Shown: positions 7,613-13,904 of the stretch, one piece after another
Position numbering within the stretch: position 1 is the first letter of the stretch
How the letters are laid out: the number at the start of each line of letters is the position of its first letter
IMG/VR virus record: IMGVR_UViG_3300001815_000026
Span: 1-38,877 of that record
From: a virus
Strand: one strand, 5' to 3'
DNA: 38,877 bases
Position numbers and translations under genes: made by a program
Notes under the pieces: generated by a model
Database searches by the model: none
What the model was told of the DNA's origin: nothing
Seen by the model: the letters and a program-made list of their open reading frames with translations, nothing else

Positions 7613-7818
7613 TCGAGCAACCCCTTCAGAAAGCGATCCTCGCCGCGCCGCCCGAACCCGGGATCCGCGCTCGGTGATGGCGCCGACGGCCGAGCCTGGT
7701 TGATCAGTACGTCGATCACGCGCTGCAGTGCCTTGGCCTCGGCGCTGCGCTCCGGGTATGCGGCGAGCTCGCCGCGCAGCACTGCAAGCGCTTCGTGGCG
7801 GGATGGGTTGCGTATCAT
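7609..7818 (-). CDS. Hypothetical small helical protein
   Basis: The product is 69 residues. The first 45 residues look helical (EALAVLRGELAAYPERSAEA) and the rest is a Pro/Ser-rich tail. No domain is recognised. ATGA junctions on both sides place it in the same translationally coupled chain as its neighbours. Confidence 0.6.
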   Translation of the reverse strand: MIRNPSRHEALAVLRGELAAYPERSAEAKALQRVIDVLINQARPSAPSPSADPGFGRRGEDRFLKGLLE

Positions 7819-8078
7819 CCAAGCAACCCCGCGATAAAGCTATCCGGCTGCGGCTTCTCCACGTCGGCGAAGGTCGGCACCACCTCGCACCGGACCACCG
7901 CGGCGAGCGCGCTGCAATCCATGACCTGCGACGTCGCGGGGTTCGTTGGATCCTTGACCCGGATGGCTTCGCACGAGCGGGTTGGGCTACTGTCGCTCGG
8001 CTCCCAGATGTGCAGCACGTACCACACGGTATTGACGGCGCGGTAGTAGCGCCCCTTTTTGATGTCGTCGCCTGTCAT
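7815..8078 (-). CDS. Hypothetical protein
   Basis: The product is 87 residues, beginning MTGDDIKKGRYYRAVN. The pattern of alternating hydrophobic residues suggests a small beta fold, but no family is recognised. The ATG at 8078 overlaps the preceding stop (ATGA) and follows AAAGGCGAG. The frame stays open upstream as far as 8558, so an N-terminally extended form starting near 8468 cannot be excluded. Confidence 0.6.
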   Translation of the reverse strand: MTGDDIKKGRYYRAVNTVWYVLHIWEPSDSSPTRSCEAIRVKDPTNPATSQVMDCSALAAVVRCEVVPTFADVEKPQPDSFIAGLLG

Positions 8079-8468
8079 CGTCTCGCCTTTCTCGGCCGCT
8101 TGGCCGCCGCGCAGAACTCCATCAGATCCAGCGGTTGATCCGAGCGCGGCCTGCCGCTCACCCACACCGTACCGCCGATTACTCGGTCCCCGCTCCACGC
8201 CCGCACGAACTCTGTCACCCGCACCGGCAGACTGTACCATCTGAGCCTTTCGCCGCACCTTAGTGTCTTCGGCTGTATCGGCATCCTGTCCTCCCTGCAT
8301 TGCGCGCAGGCGCTCGTCGCGCGTCATTGCGCACACCGCCAGCACGTGAGTCCATCCGTCGTCCATATGCTCGCCCGGGTATCGAATCCCGGCCCGAATG
8401 GGGCGACCTGCGCGAGCTGCGAGCGTTTGTTGTGCTTTTTGTTGCGCCCGGGCACTACCGGCTGACAT
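7815..8468 (-). CDS. Uncertain overlapping frame, possible extended form of the 7815-8078 gene
   Basis: An uninterrupted frame runs from an ATG at 8468 to the stop at 7815, giving 217 residues. It fills the otherwise gene-free 8285-8454 and passes in another frame through the gene at 8075-8284. The first 60 residues (QQKAQQTLAARAG, later GWTHVLAVCAMTRDERLRAM) look protein-like. The middle is Gly/Ala/Arg-rich, as expected of a shadow. AAAGGAG stands 12 bases before the ATG. It may be a real short gene that lost its stop, or chance. Confidence 0.25.
   Translation of the reverse strand: MSAGSARAQQKAQQTLAARAGRPIRAGIRYPGEHMDDGWTHVLAVCAMTRDERLRAMQGGQDADTAEDTKVRRKAQMVQSAGAGDRVRAGVERGPSNRRYGVGERQAALGSTAGSDGVLRGGQAAEKGETMTGDDIKKGRYYRAVNTVWYVLHIWEPSDSSPTRSCEAIRVKDPTNPATSQVMDCSALAAVVRCEVVPTFADVEKPQPDSFIAGLLG
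8075..8284 (-). CDS. Hypothetical basic protein
   Basis: The product is 69 residues, basic, with a KRPRKARR tail. The ATG at 8284 follows a strong GGGAGG ribosome binding site, and its stop overlaps the next start (ATGA). Both features support it over the competing frame that runs through the same DNA. No domain is recognised. Confidence 0.6.
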   Translation of the reverse strand: MPIQPKTLRCGERLRWYSLPVRVTEFVRAWSGDRVIGGTVWVSGRPRSDQPLDLMEFCAAAKRPRKARR

Positions 8469-8685
8469 CCAGGCGAGGATCTCCTTTCTCTTCATTTGGT
8501 TGTGGTTCGCTCGCGTGGAATTGTTCGAGTTGATCGGCGTACCACTCCGCGGCGTCAATGACGGCTTGCAGCGGTTGCGGTATGCCGGACAGTTGCGGGT
8601 GAGCCGTCGCCCAATCGCGCAGCGCGCAGGCGGTGCTGTAGAGCCGCTCGGCAGCGACGATCACACGCTCGGCGTCGATGGTCAT
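8455..8685 (-). CDS. Hypothetical small helical protein
   Basis: The product is 76 residues, largely helical in appearance (ERVIVAAERLYSTACALRDW; VIDAAEWYADQLEQF). The ATG at 8685 overlaps the stop of the Gp3-like gene (ATGA). No domain is recognised. It follows the recombination gene pair. Confidence 0.6.
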   Translation of the reverse strand: MTIDAERVIVAAERLYSTACALRDWATAHPQLSGIPQPLQAVIDAAEWYADQLEQFHASEPQPNEEKGDPRLDVSR

Positions 8686-10109
8686 TCGAGCCCCCCGAGC
8701 ACGCCTTCCATGGTGTCGATGTCGTCGTCGGTCCACGTCTGCGCCTGCGTGCGCGCCTCGTAGTCCGGCCAGGCCTGCGCGATGGCGGCAACGACTCTGC
8801 CCTGATCAACGCCCCGTTTCTGGATCGTGTCCCGGACCATCGCCTGCATGCGCTGGTACGGTGTCGCGGGCGGGCCGCTGCCGATCTCCGGCGCGTGGTC
8901 GGCGGGCTTGGCCGGTGGCTCGGGTTCCGGCTCGGCGTCGGGCGCGCTAGCCTTGGCTCGGCAGTCGGTGCACGCGCCATTCTTGACGATGCCAGGCCCG
9001 AACATCTCGCCGCAAGACTTGCACGTGGTCCGGCGTGTGCGCTTCTTCGGCGGCTCCGGCTCAGACTCGGGCGTTGCAGGGGCGGCGGGCGGCACTGGCG
9101 CGTGGTCTACCACCTTGGACATCGGGACCACCGGTGCAGGCGCTGGTGCCGTGGTCTCGGCGGGCGGCATGATGCCAGCCAGCGGCGCGTCGGCGTAGCT
9201 CGGCTGCTCGGTGGCGACAGGCTCGGCCGCGGTGTCGATGGCGTCGGGGTAATACTCTTCTCCCTCGGCCTCGAGATCCTCGGCGCTGCCGGTCCCGGGC
9301 TCCTGCAACATGGCGCGGTAGCTGCCAGCCTGGGCCGCGGCGATCTGGTTGTTGAGCGCGCCGCGCATCTGGGCGAGTTCGAGCGCCTGCCGCTGCACCG
9401 CCTGCAGATTCTCGGCGCGCAGCTCCACGTGACAGACGTACACGGTCGACGGCCGCCCGCCGACGGGGTCGACCTGGACCGGGCGCACGCGCAGTACCAG
9501 CGGCAGGCCCTTGAGGATCCCCACCGTCTCGATGATCTGCAGTAGCGAGCCGTACATCTGTTCGCAGGAGATCTGCGACGTGGTGCGCCATCGGTGCACG
9601 GCACCGGCCACGGCCTGCCCAGGCACGCGCAATGAGCAGTGCAGCGCGCCGCTGTATTTGCATCGCCGGTTGCCCTTGGCGTCGGGCTGCAGCAGGTCAC
9701 ACGGGCAGTCAACGGTTTTGACCTCACCCTGCCACTCGCCGCGGTCGTCGTACACGCGCCGCTCGGCAGTCTCGCCATCGCCGCGACAGTATATCGACCG
9801 GCCGCGGTAGCTCACGTATGCGGTCGGAAACACGAGGTCGATATCGTCGCTATGCACGACGATCGGCAGCGTGCGGATCTTGCCGTCCTGGTCGGCGTAT
9901 TCGGCGGCGAGCTGCGACATGATCTTCTCGTCGGTGATCAGATCGCCGTTCTTGTCGTTGCCCTCCCTTTGTAGCGTTGTGATGGTGAAGTGGTCGTGCT
10001 TCTGCGGCACGCGATAGGTGCCGCCGCCGCGGCTCTGGCGCGCTTCGCCCTTACCGCCGATTTTGATGTGGCCGGCTTGCGCCAGGCTTGCTCGTAGATT
10101 CTTGATCAT
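8682..10109 (-). CDS. Gp3-like (recombination directionality factor family) protein with zinc-finger tail
   Basis: The product is 475 residues. Residues 1-240 resemble the Gp3-like family named after the phiC31 recombination directionality factor: IKIGGKGE near 16, HDHFTITTLQR near 38, DDIDLVFPTAYVSYRG near 88, Cys135, Cys137, Cys150 and Cys158, then RTTS and GLPLVLRVRP. Residues 270-360 are a Pro/Ala/Glu linker. A Cys4 finger (C363, C366, C380, C383) is followed by a second linker and a helical end. phiC31 gp3 is about half this length. The gene follows a RecE-like nuclease, with one small gene between them. A role with that nuclease, such as DNA binding or annealing, is therefore as likely as control of an integrase, and no integrase is seen. 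Confidence 0.7.
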   Translation of the reverse strand: MIKNLRASLAQAGHIKIGGKGEARQSRGGGTYRVPQKHDHFTITTLQREGNDKNGDLITDEKIMSQLAAEYADQDGKIRTLPIVVHSDDIDLVFPTAYVSYRGRSIYCRGDGETAERRVYDDRGEWQGEVKTVDCPCDLLQPDAKGNRRCKYSGALHCSLRVPGQAVAGAVHRWRTTSQISCEQMYGSLLQIIETVGILKGLPLVLRVRPVQVDPVGGRPSTVYVCHVELRAENLQAVQRQALELAQMRGALNNQIAAAQAGSYRAMLQEPGTGSAEDLEAEGEEYYPDAIDTAAEPVATEQPSYADAPLAGIMPPAETTAPAPAPVVPMSKVVDHAPVPPAAPATPESEPEPPKKRTRRTTCKSCGEMFGPGIVKNGACTDCRAKASAPDAEPEPEPPAKPADHAPEIGSGPPATPYQRMQAMVRDTIQKRGVDQGRVVAAIAQAWPDYEARTQAQTWTDDDIDTMEGVLGGLE

Positions 10110-10417
10110 CCTTCGTTTCTCCCTTTGGTTGTACTCGCCGCGGCGAGCGCGTCATTCATCTCGCGCGCCAGCACATTGCCGCCGTCATGGTCGGATGCAA
10201 TCGCCACCATGGTCTGCGGCAAGACAGTGATTGGCTGACTGTATTCCTCCCACCTCTGCATGCCGTTTGCAGCCCCGTCGAATCGCTGGCGTTGCCGGAG
10301 CGATACCTTCCACGCGAATTGGGTCCTGTCGTTTCGTACTCTGGCCGCCACTGATCGGCGGTATTCTTTCTCGGTGTGTACTCCCCTCGGCCCACGTACT
10401 CCGTCGTACAGTGCCAT
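10106..10417 (-). CDS. Hypothetical protein between the nuclease and Gp3-like genes
   Basis: The product is 103 residues and rich in Arg and Gln. The N-terminal half is basic (EYRRSVAARVRNDRTQF) and could bind nucleic acid, but no family is recognised. The ATG at 10417 shares its A with the upstream TAA stop (TAATG), behind AAGGGA. Position between two recombination genes suggests a related role (inference). Confidence 0.6.
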   Translation of the reverse strand: MALYDGVRGPRGVHTEKEYRRSVAARVRNDRTQFAWKVSLRQRQRFDGAANGMQRWEEYSQPITVLPQTMVAIASDHDGGNVLAREMNDALAAASTTKGRNEG

Positions 10418-11307
10418 TACTCGGTCCCTTGTTTGAATCGCCAGCGCGGCAGCTCGATCGGTTTCTCGTCGAGGTCGTCGGCTGGCCATTGTTTATTGTC
10501 TCTGCACTCGCACCAACGCCGGATGTGGTATGCGGTCTCTTCGGCGGCGAGCTCCAGCGCGCTGGAGGGCATCGGCCTGCACGCGACGCCGTGCGGCTCC
10601 ACGTTGGCGACCGTAATCAACCAGTGGCTCCAATCCTCGTAGGACCCGCAGCCGTTGGCGACCAGGCCCTGGGTATAGAGGTACAACTGCCAGTGGTAGT
10701 TGTACTGGCTCGCGTCGCGGTCGAACAGGAACGGCCGGATTTCCTTGGTCGTTTTGAGGTCCGACAGTACGAACTTCTCGAAGTCGACCAGGTCGGGGCG
10801 GCCCTTGAGCAGGATCCCGGTGTGCGGGCAGCGCCACACCAGCGACACCTGAGCATGCGCCCCGGCGTGGAGCCGCTGTGCCCGGTCGTTGTTGTCGAGC
10901 GCGGTCGCCATGCGCAGCGCCGTGCGCTCCACAGCCGCGCTGATCGCTGTCGTGCCAGGCGGCAGACTGTCGAGGTACTCCTGTCTGGCTTTGCCCGTCT
11001 TGGGCATCGGCTTCCCGGTGAGCGGGTTGATCTTGGGGATCACCTGGAATCCGTAGCGCGGATTCAGCGGGCGGCGCTCGACCCACAGCAGGTCAGTGGC
11101 GCTACCGAGGATGAAGCTCGCCGATGCCCTGCGCTTGATCTCGCCGGTCTGCCGCCCGTACCACAGCGCGGGCGACTTGGCGAAGTCACTCAGCCCTGAC
11201 TTGCTGAGATACGGCCAGGCGAAGTATTGCTCGGCGGGCACGTTGAGATAGATCCCCGGCCCTGGCTGCGGGCCGATGTCGGTTTTCTGGGCATCGGTGA
11301 GTACCAT
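10417..11307 (-). CDS. RecE-like exonuclease (PD-(D/E)XK)
   Basis: The product is 296 residues. It opens with GIYLNVPAEQYFAWPYLSKS, the entry motif of RecE/exonuclease VIII-type phage nucleases (DUF3799-like). The active-site set is visible as GRPD (169-172), SDLKTT (182-187) and a downstream QLYLYTQG (207-214). It should resect double-stranded DNA 5' to 3' in phage recombination (family knowledge). Such nucleases usually sit beside an annealing protein; here the nearby candidate is the Gp3-like protein. The ATG start lies just after the upstream stop. Confidence 0.85.
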   Translation of the reverse strand: MVLTDAQKTDIGPQPGPGIYLNVPAEQYFAWPYLSKSGLSDFAKSPALWYGRQTGEIKRRASASFILGSATDLLWVERRPLNPRYGFQVIPKINPLTGKPMPKTGKARQEYLDSLPPGTTAISAAVERTALRMATALDNNDRAQRLHAGAHAQVSLVWRCPHTGILLKGRPDLVDFEKFVLSDLKTTKEIRPFLFDRDASQYNYHWQLYLYTQGLVANGCGSYEDWSHWLITVANVEPHGVACRPMPSSALELAAEETAYHIRRWCECRDNKQWPADDLDEKPIELPRWRFKQGTE

Positions 11308-11487
11308 CTATTCGTCCTCCTCCATCTGCCGCATGAGCGCGTTCACCCCGGCGTCCAGCACGTCGTCTGTGTCGAATGTGGGCGTCTCGAAGAGACAGGA
11401 CTGGCACACCGCGTCGACCTCTCCCCATTCGGGATAGTGCGTCACGTACATGTTGCCCCCGCAGTGCGGGCAGGTCGGCTCCATCAT
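11308..11487 (-). CDS. Short zinc-ribbon protein (59 residues)
   Basis: The product is 59 residues. Cys pairs CPHCG (6-10) and CQSC (28-31) form a likely zinc ribbon, and the tail is acidic (ends MEEDE). The start ATG at 11487 has GGAGGT five bases upstream and overlaps the upstream stop (ATGA). Its own TAG ends one base before the RecE-like gene start. Spacing, ribosome binding site and Cys pairs together support a real gene despite its small size. Confidence 0.75.
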   Translation of the reverse strand: MMEPTCPHCGGNMYVTHYPEWGEVDAVCQSCLFETPTFDTDDVLDAGVNALMRQMEEDE

Positions 11488-11753
11488 CGCTTACCTCCAG
11501 TAGTGCGCGAGTTAAACCTGTCGATCCATTTCTCGATCTTCTTTTTGTCGTCGGCGGTGATCGGGTCGCCAGGGTCGCGGGGATCGTCATACACCATCAC
11601 CGTCGCGTTGATCCGGATCCCCGCCTTGCGCGCGTCATCCTCGAGCTGCGCGGCGCAGTCGGTACAGATGCCATGCGACACCTCGAGGACGGTCGGGTCG
11701 TCGTTAAATTGGGCGGGTAGCTGCCTGCCACACCATGCACATTTACGCGTCAT
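11484..11753 (-). CDS. Small zinc-finger protein
   Basis: The product is 89 residues. Cys pairs CAWCG (near 5-9) and CTDC (near 30-33) with HGIC between them suggest a zinc finger. The C-terminal part is charged (DDKKKIEKWIDRFNSR). The ATG at 11753 overlaps the pentapeptide gene stop (ATGA) and follows GGAGGTG. The function is unknown; DNA or RNA binding is possible. Confidence 0.65.
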   Translation of the reverse strand: MTRKCAWCGRQLPAQFNDDPTVLEVSHGICTDCAAQLEDDARKAGIRINATVMVYDDPRDPGDPITADDKKKIEKWIDRFNSRTTGGKR

Positions 11754-12376
11754 CGGAGCACCTCCAGTCGCTTGCATCGCAAGCCCTTAGCGCACGTCAC
11801 CACGTCGGTATGACGCGCCCGCACACGCACCAAGTCGATGCTATCGCGGTAGCCCAACTCGGCAGCGTGCACGTAGTCGCGGCACATGTAGATCCCCGGA
11901 TGGCACGCGGTGCTGTGGTCGGTGCTCAGGTACGGCGCTTCGTGCACGCTGCCGGGCGAGTAGACGTTGCTGCCCACGTGCTGTGATCTGCTGGTCCTGA
12001 CACCGTAGATCCATCCGTCGCGCACATCCCACCCCTGGTACGTGAGGGCCGCGGGCGTGCATCCGGGGTATCCAGCCAAACACGTACCACCCAGGTTCGC
12101 GCCACCCAGGTAAGCGCCACGCAGGTTCGCGCTACGCAGGTCAGCGTCACGCAGGTCAGCGTCACGCAGGTCAGCGCCACCCAGGTTCGCGCCACCCAGG
12201 TAAGCGCCACGCAGGTTCGCGCTACGCAGGTCAGCGTCACGCAGGTCAGCGCCACCCAGGTTCGCGCCACCCAGGTAAGCGCCACGCAGGTTCGCGCTAC
12301 ACAGGTTCGCGTCACCAAGGTCAGCGTCACCAAGGTCAGCGCGCGGCCCGATCTCGTATCCGTTGATCATGGTCAT
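11750..12376 (-). CDS. Pentapeptide-repeat protein
   Basis: The product is 208 residues. Residues about 12-100 are A(D/N)LxxA(D/N/Y)L-type pentapeptide repeats (ANLRGAYLGGANLGGADLRD and variants), which fold as a right-handed quadrilateral beta helix. The last 105 residues are non-repetitive with several Tyr, Trp and Cys. Some pentapeptide proteins mimic DNA and protect gyrase (established for Qnr/MfpA), but a DNA-mimic role here is not shown. The start ATG at 12376 has GGAG nine bases upstream; an ATG two codons later is an alternative. A promoter with a repeated element lies just upstream. Confidence 0.8.
   Translation of the reverse strand: MTMINGYEIGPRADLGDADLGDANLCSANLRGAYLGGANLGGADLRDADLRSANLRGAYLGGANLGGADLRDADLRDADLRSANLRGAYLGGANLGGTCLAGYPGCTPAALTYQGWDVRDGWIYGVRTSRSQHVGSNVYSPGSVHEAPYLSTDHSTACHPGIYMCRDYVHAAELGYRDSIDLVRVRARHTDVVTCAKGLRCKRLEVLR
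12062..12340 (-). repeat. Tandem DNA repeats encoding pentapeptides
   Basis: Near-identical units built from 15-base blocks (on the plus strand GCCACCCAGGTTCGC, GCCACCCAGGTAAGC, GTCACGCAGGTCAGC) occur many times. They make higher-order copies of roughly 60-75 bases. The near identity at DNA level points to recent tandem amplification and likely copy-number variation. Confidence 0.8.
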
Positions 12377-12377
12377 G

Positions 12378-12481
12378 GTGTCGCACTCCAAAGATCGCCG
12401 ACCCGGTGACGGTGCAGGTGCGACGCTGCAGGCTGCCACCGGGCCGACGGTAAAAATCAGATTGTCGGGATGTGTCGCACT
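12378..12481 (-). promoter_or_regulatory. Repeated element AGTGCGACAC at the promoter and ribosome binding site
   Basis: The 10-mer AGTGCGACAC on the minus strand occurs at 12481-12472, inside the promoter spacer, and again at 12387-12378, just before the pentapeptide start codon. Each contains a GTG-N3-CAC dyad. Between them, CCCGGTG (12404-12410 region) and CACCGGG (about 12438-12444) could pair into a long hairpin. Two copies at these places suggest operator sites or a leader structure controlling the gene (inference). Confidence 0.45.
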
Positions 12482-12489
12482 ACGGTCAA
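12461..12489 (-). promoter_or_regulatory. Sigma70-like promoter for the pentapeptide operon
   Basis: On the minus strand TTGACC (12489-12484) and GACAAT (12466-12461) are separated by 17 bases. The -35 box matches 5 of 6 consensus bases and the -10 box 4 of 6. It lies in the 124-base gap between the gene at 12501-12701 and the pentapeptide gene, one of the few real gaps on this side. It would start a transcript about 75 bases before the pentapeptide start codon. Confidence 0.5.
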
Positions 12490-12500
12490 TCTACAGGCCG

Positions 12501-12701
12501 TTATCGGTCGCTGTCAAGCAAAAAGCGCAGGTCGTCTGCCATTAGCACCGAGCTCGCTACATCGGTGAGCGTGCGGCCAGTCTCGTTTGCGAGCTCAACG
12601 GCCCTGTCGTGAGCGGCGGCGGTCACTCGGAGCAGCGCGTACTCGCTGCGTGCCTTGCGCGGCCTGGCGCCCCTGTGGGCGCGCTTTGGTGTGTCGGTCA
12701 T
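12501..12701 (-). CDS. Small ribbon-helix-helix-like protein
   Basis: The product is 66 residues. A basic N-terminus (KRAHRGARPRKAR) precedes YALLRVTAAAHDRAVELA and a second helix with TLTDVASSVL. This is the strand-helix-helix pattern of small CopG/Arc-type DNA-binding proteins. The ATG at 12701 has AGGAG eight bases upstream; an earlier in-frame ATG lacks a site. A repressor role at the nearby promoter at 12461-12489 is a reasonable but untested guess. Confidence 0.55.
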   Translation of the reverse strand: MTDTPKRAHRGARPRKARSEYALLRVTAAAHDRAVELANETGRTLTDVASSVLMADDLRFLLDSDR

Positions 12702-12715
12702 GATGCGTGCTCCTG

Positions 12716-12736
12716 TGCCCCGGTTGCCCGGGGCGG
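12716..12736 (-). repeat. Intergenic hairpin repeat, copy 1
   Basis: On the minus strand GCCCCGGGCAACCGGGGC has a 6-base stem (CCCCGG/CCGGGG) and a 4-base loop. It lies between the stop of the 60-residue gene and the AGGAG of the next gene. An identical copy is at about 12942-12960. No U-run follows, so a simple terminator is unlikely. Attenuation or mRNA processing is possible. Confidence 0.55.
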
Positions 12737-12739
12737 TGA

Positions 12740-12922
12740 CTACTGCGCACTTCCCCACGGCTTGGGGTAAGGAACTTCAAAGCCCCACACGCCATTTTTG
12801 ATGCAATATTTTCGCTTTCGGGCGTACTTGCTTTCACCGCCCTCTTGGAGATACGCCGCCATGTCCTTGCGGCGTTTTTTCTGGGTTTCTTTGATGCTCT
12901 TGCGGTTCTTTGATTTCGCCAT
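12740..12922 (-). CDS. Small basic protein
   Basis: The product is 60 residues and very rich in Lys and Arg (KSKNRKSIKETQKKRRKD; KYARKRKYC). The ATG at 12922 is preferred because AGGAG stands six bases upstream; the ATG two codons earlier abuts it. The high charge suggests nucleic-acid binding. No family is recognised. Confidence 0.6.
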   Translation of the reverse strand: MAKSKNRKSIKETQKKRRKDMAAYLQEGGESKYARKRKYCIKNGVWGFEVPYPKPWGSAQ

Positions 12923-12940
12923 TGTCATCTCCTGTGATGT

Positions 12941-12961
12941 GCCCCGGTTGCCCGGGGCGGT
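12941..12961 (-). repeat. Intergenic hairpin repeat, copy 2
   Basis: This is the second copy of the GCCCCGGGCAACCGGGGC hairpin, again placed between a stop (12968) and the next gene's AGGAG. The flanks (GTGCC before and GCGGTG after, plus strand) are also shared with copy 1, so the whole short cassette was duplicated. Confidence 0.55.
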
Positions 12962-12967
12962 GGGTGG

Positions 12968-13186
12968 TCAAGCCAACTCTGCGCGAATGTACCCGGCTTG
13001 CCAGTCGTCATTCGGCGCCCAGTCCATGTCGGCCAGATAGCGACCATCGTCGGCGGTGACGTGCCACCCATCATCATCCCGATGGATTGTGATGTCGGTG
13101 TCGGTGTCCGTCTGGTACGGGCCGCAGGTCAGGTCAACTCCATATTCGGCCGCGAGCGCGAAAAGCGTGGTTTCGATAGTGTCCAT
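12968..13186 (-). CDS. Small acidic protein
   Basis: The product is 72 residues and very acidic (TDTDTDITIHRDDDGWHV). The start ATG at 13186 is chosen because GGAGG precedes it closely; the ATG at 13225 has no ribosome binding site. It is the first gene after the promoter at 13230-13260. Small acidic early proteins of phages often act on host targets, but nothing here identifies one. Confidence 0.65.
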   Translation of the reverse strand: MDTIETTLFALAAEYGVDLTCGPYQTDTDTDITIHRDDDGWHVTADDGRYLADMDWAPNDDWQAGYIRAELA

Positions 13187-13229
13187 GCTGTCCTCCGTTC
13201 GGTTGGTGTTTTCTGTGTCGCTCATGTCT

Positions 13230-13260
13230 AATATATACATTGCACACGGACGCATTGCAA
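13230..13260 (-). promoter_or_regulatory. Sigma70-like promoter for the small-gene (early-side) operon
   Basis: On the minus strand TTGCAA (13260-13255) and TATATA (13237-13232) are 17 bases apart, followed by TTAG. It lies in a 118-base gap between the lysis cassette end and the small acidic gene. The gap is AT-rich at 13261-13295, with the palindrome AATTTAAATT, unlike the GC-rich surroundings. It probably drives transcription of the leftward small-gene and replication region. Confidence 0.55.
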
Positions 13261-13304
13261 CCCCTAAATTTAAATTATTTCGTTTTTTACTGGAGGGGGC
13301 CGGA

Positions 13305-13862
13305 CTACCGGCCAGCGAGCGCCGCCCGAATGGCCCTGGACCTGCGCCGTAGAGCCCACTGGTAGCCGCGGCGCGGCTTGGCCGGCCGGTTGTATCGCGC
13401 GTAACAGTATGCGGCGTCGCGGTGCCTGCACGTGCGCAACAGACCGGCGACCAGGTGCGCTGCGAGATAGGTGCTGATCCCGATATCCATCGACGCCTTG
13501 ACCTGCAACTTGCGGCCGAGGGTCTGCCAGTCGCCGTCGGGATACCCCGGCAGCCCGTGGCGCGATTGTCGCAGGCTATCCCATGACGCCCTATGCCAGC
13601 GCGCCCACGGCCAGAGCTGCCAGATCCCGCGTTCGAACCACTTGCCCCGGGCGCTCGTGCGGTAGTGGCTCTCGGTGTGCGCAATCGCCGCGAACAGCGC
13701 AGGGTCGAGTCTAAACCGCTTGGCTTCGCGCAGGATGGCGACGGCGAGCTCCTTGGCGTGCGTCGCCCGGGGGTTGATCTTGAGGATGTACGCGGTGAGC
13801 CGGTCGGCTTTGGTCGGTGCGGGCGCGGCGCAGATCGTCGCCGCCAGTATGATCGGTAACAT
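13305..13862 (-). CDS. Lytic transglycosylase-like (SLT) protein with signal peptide
   Basis: The product is 185 residues. A short hydrophobic N-terminus (MLPIILAATICAAPA) looks like a signal peptide. Then comes a helical stretch with LDPALFAAIAHTESHYRTSARG, where Glu64 sits where lytic transglycosylases keep their catalytic Glu, and GIWQLWPWARW follows in place of the usual G-hydrophobic-Q motif. It should cleave peptidoglycan glycan strands outside the membrane. The ATG at 13862 has AGGAG seven bases upstream. It closes the lysis cassette, so a lysis role (or a secreted wall-degrading aid) is likely. Confidence 0.7.
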   Translation of the reverse strand: MLPIILAATICAAPAPTKADRLTAYILKINPRATHAKELAVAILREAKRFRLDPALFAAIAHTESHYRTSARGKWFERGIWQLWPWARWHRASWDSLRQSRHGLPGYPDGDWQTLGRKLQVKASMDIGISTYLAAHLVAGLLRTCRHRDAAYCYARYNRPAKPRRGYQWALRRRSRAIRAALAGR

Positions 13863-13904
13863 GGGTCGCTCCTGATGTAGTGGAGCGATCACCCTACCAC
13901 AGAT

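Noticed and set aside
10231-11199. Plus-strand open frame (322 codons) opposite the RecE-like gene
   Set aside because: The minus-strand frame has clear nuclease motifs; this frame is its complement and has none.
12062-12340. Possible CRISPR-like array
   Set aside because: The repeats are built from 15-base units in a coding frame giving pentapeptides and have no unique spacers.
12716-12736. Rho-independent terminator
   Set aside because: The hairpin is not followed by a U-run on either strand and lies directly before a ribosome binding site.
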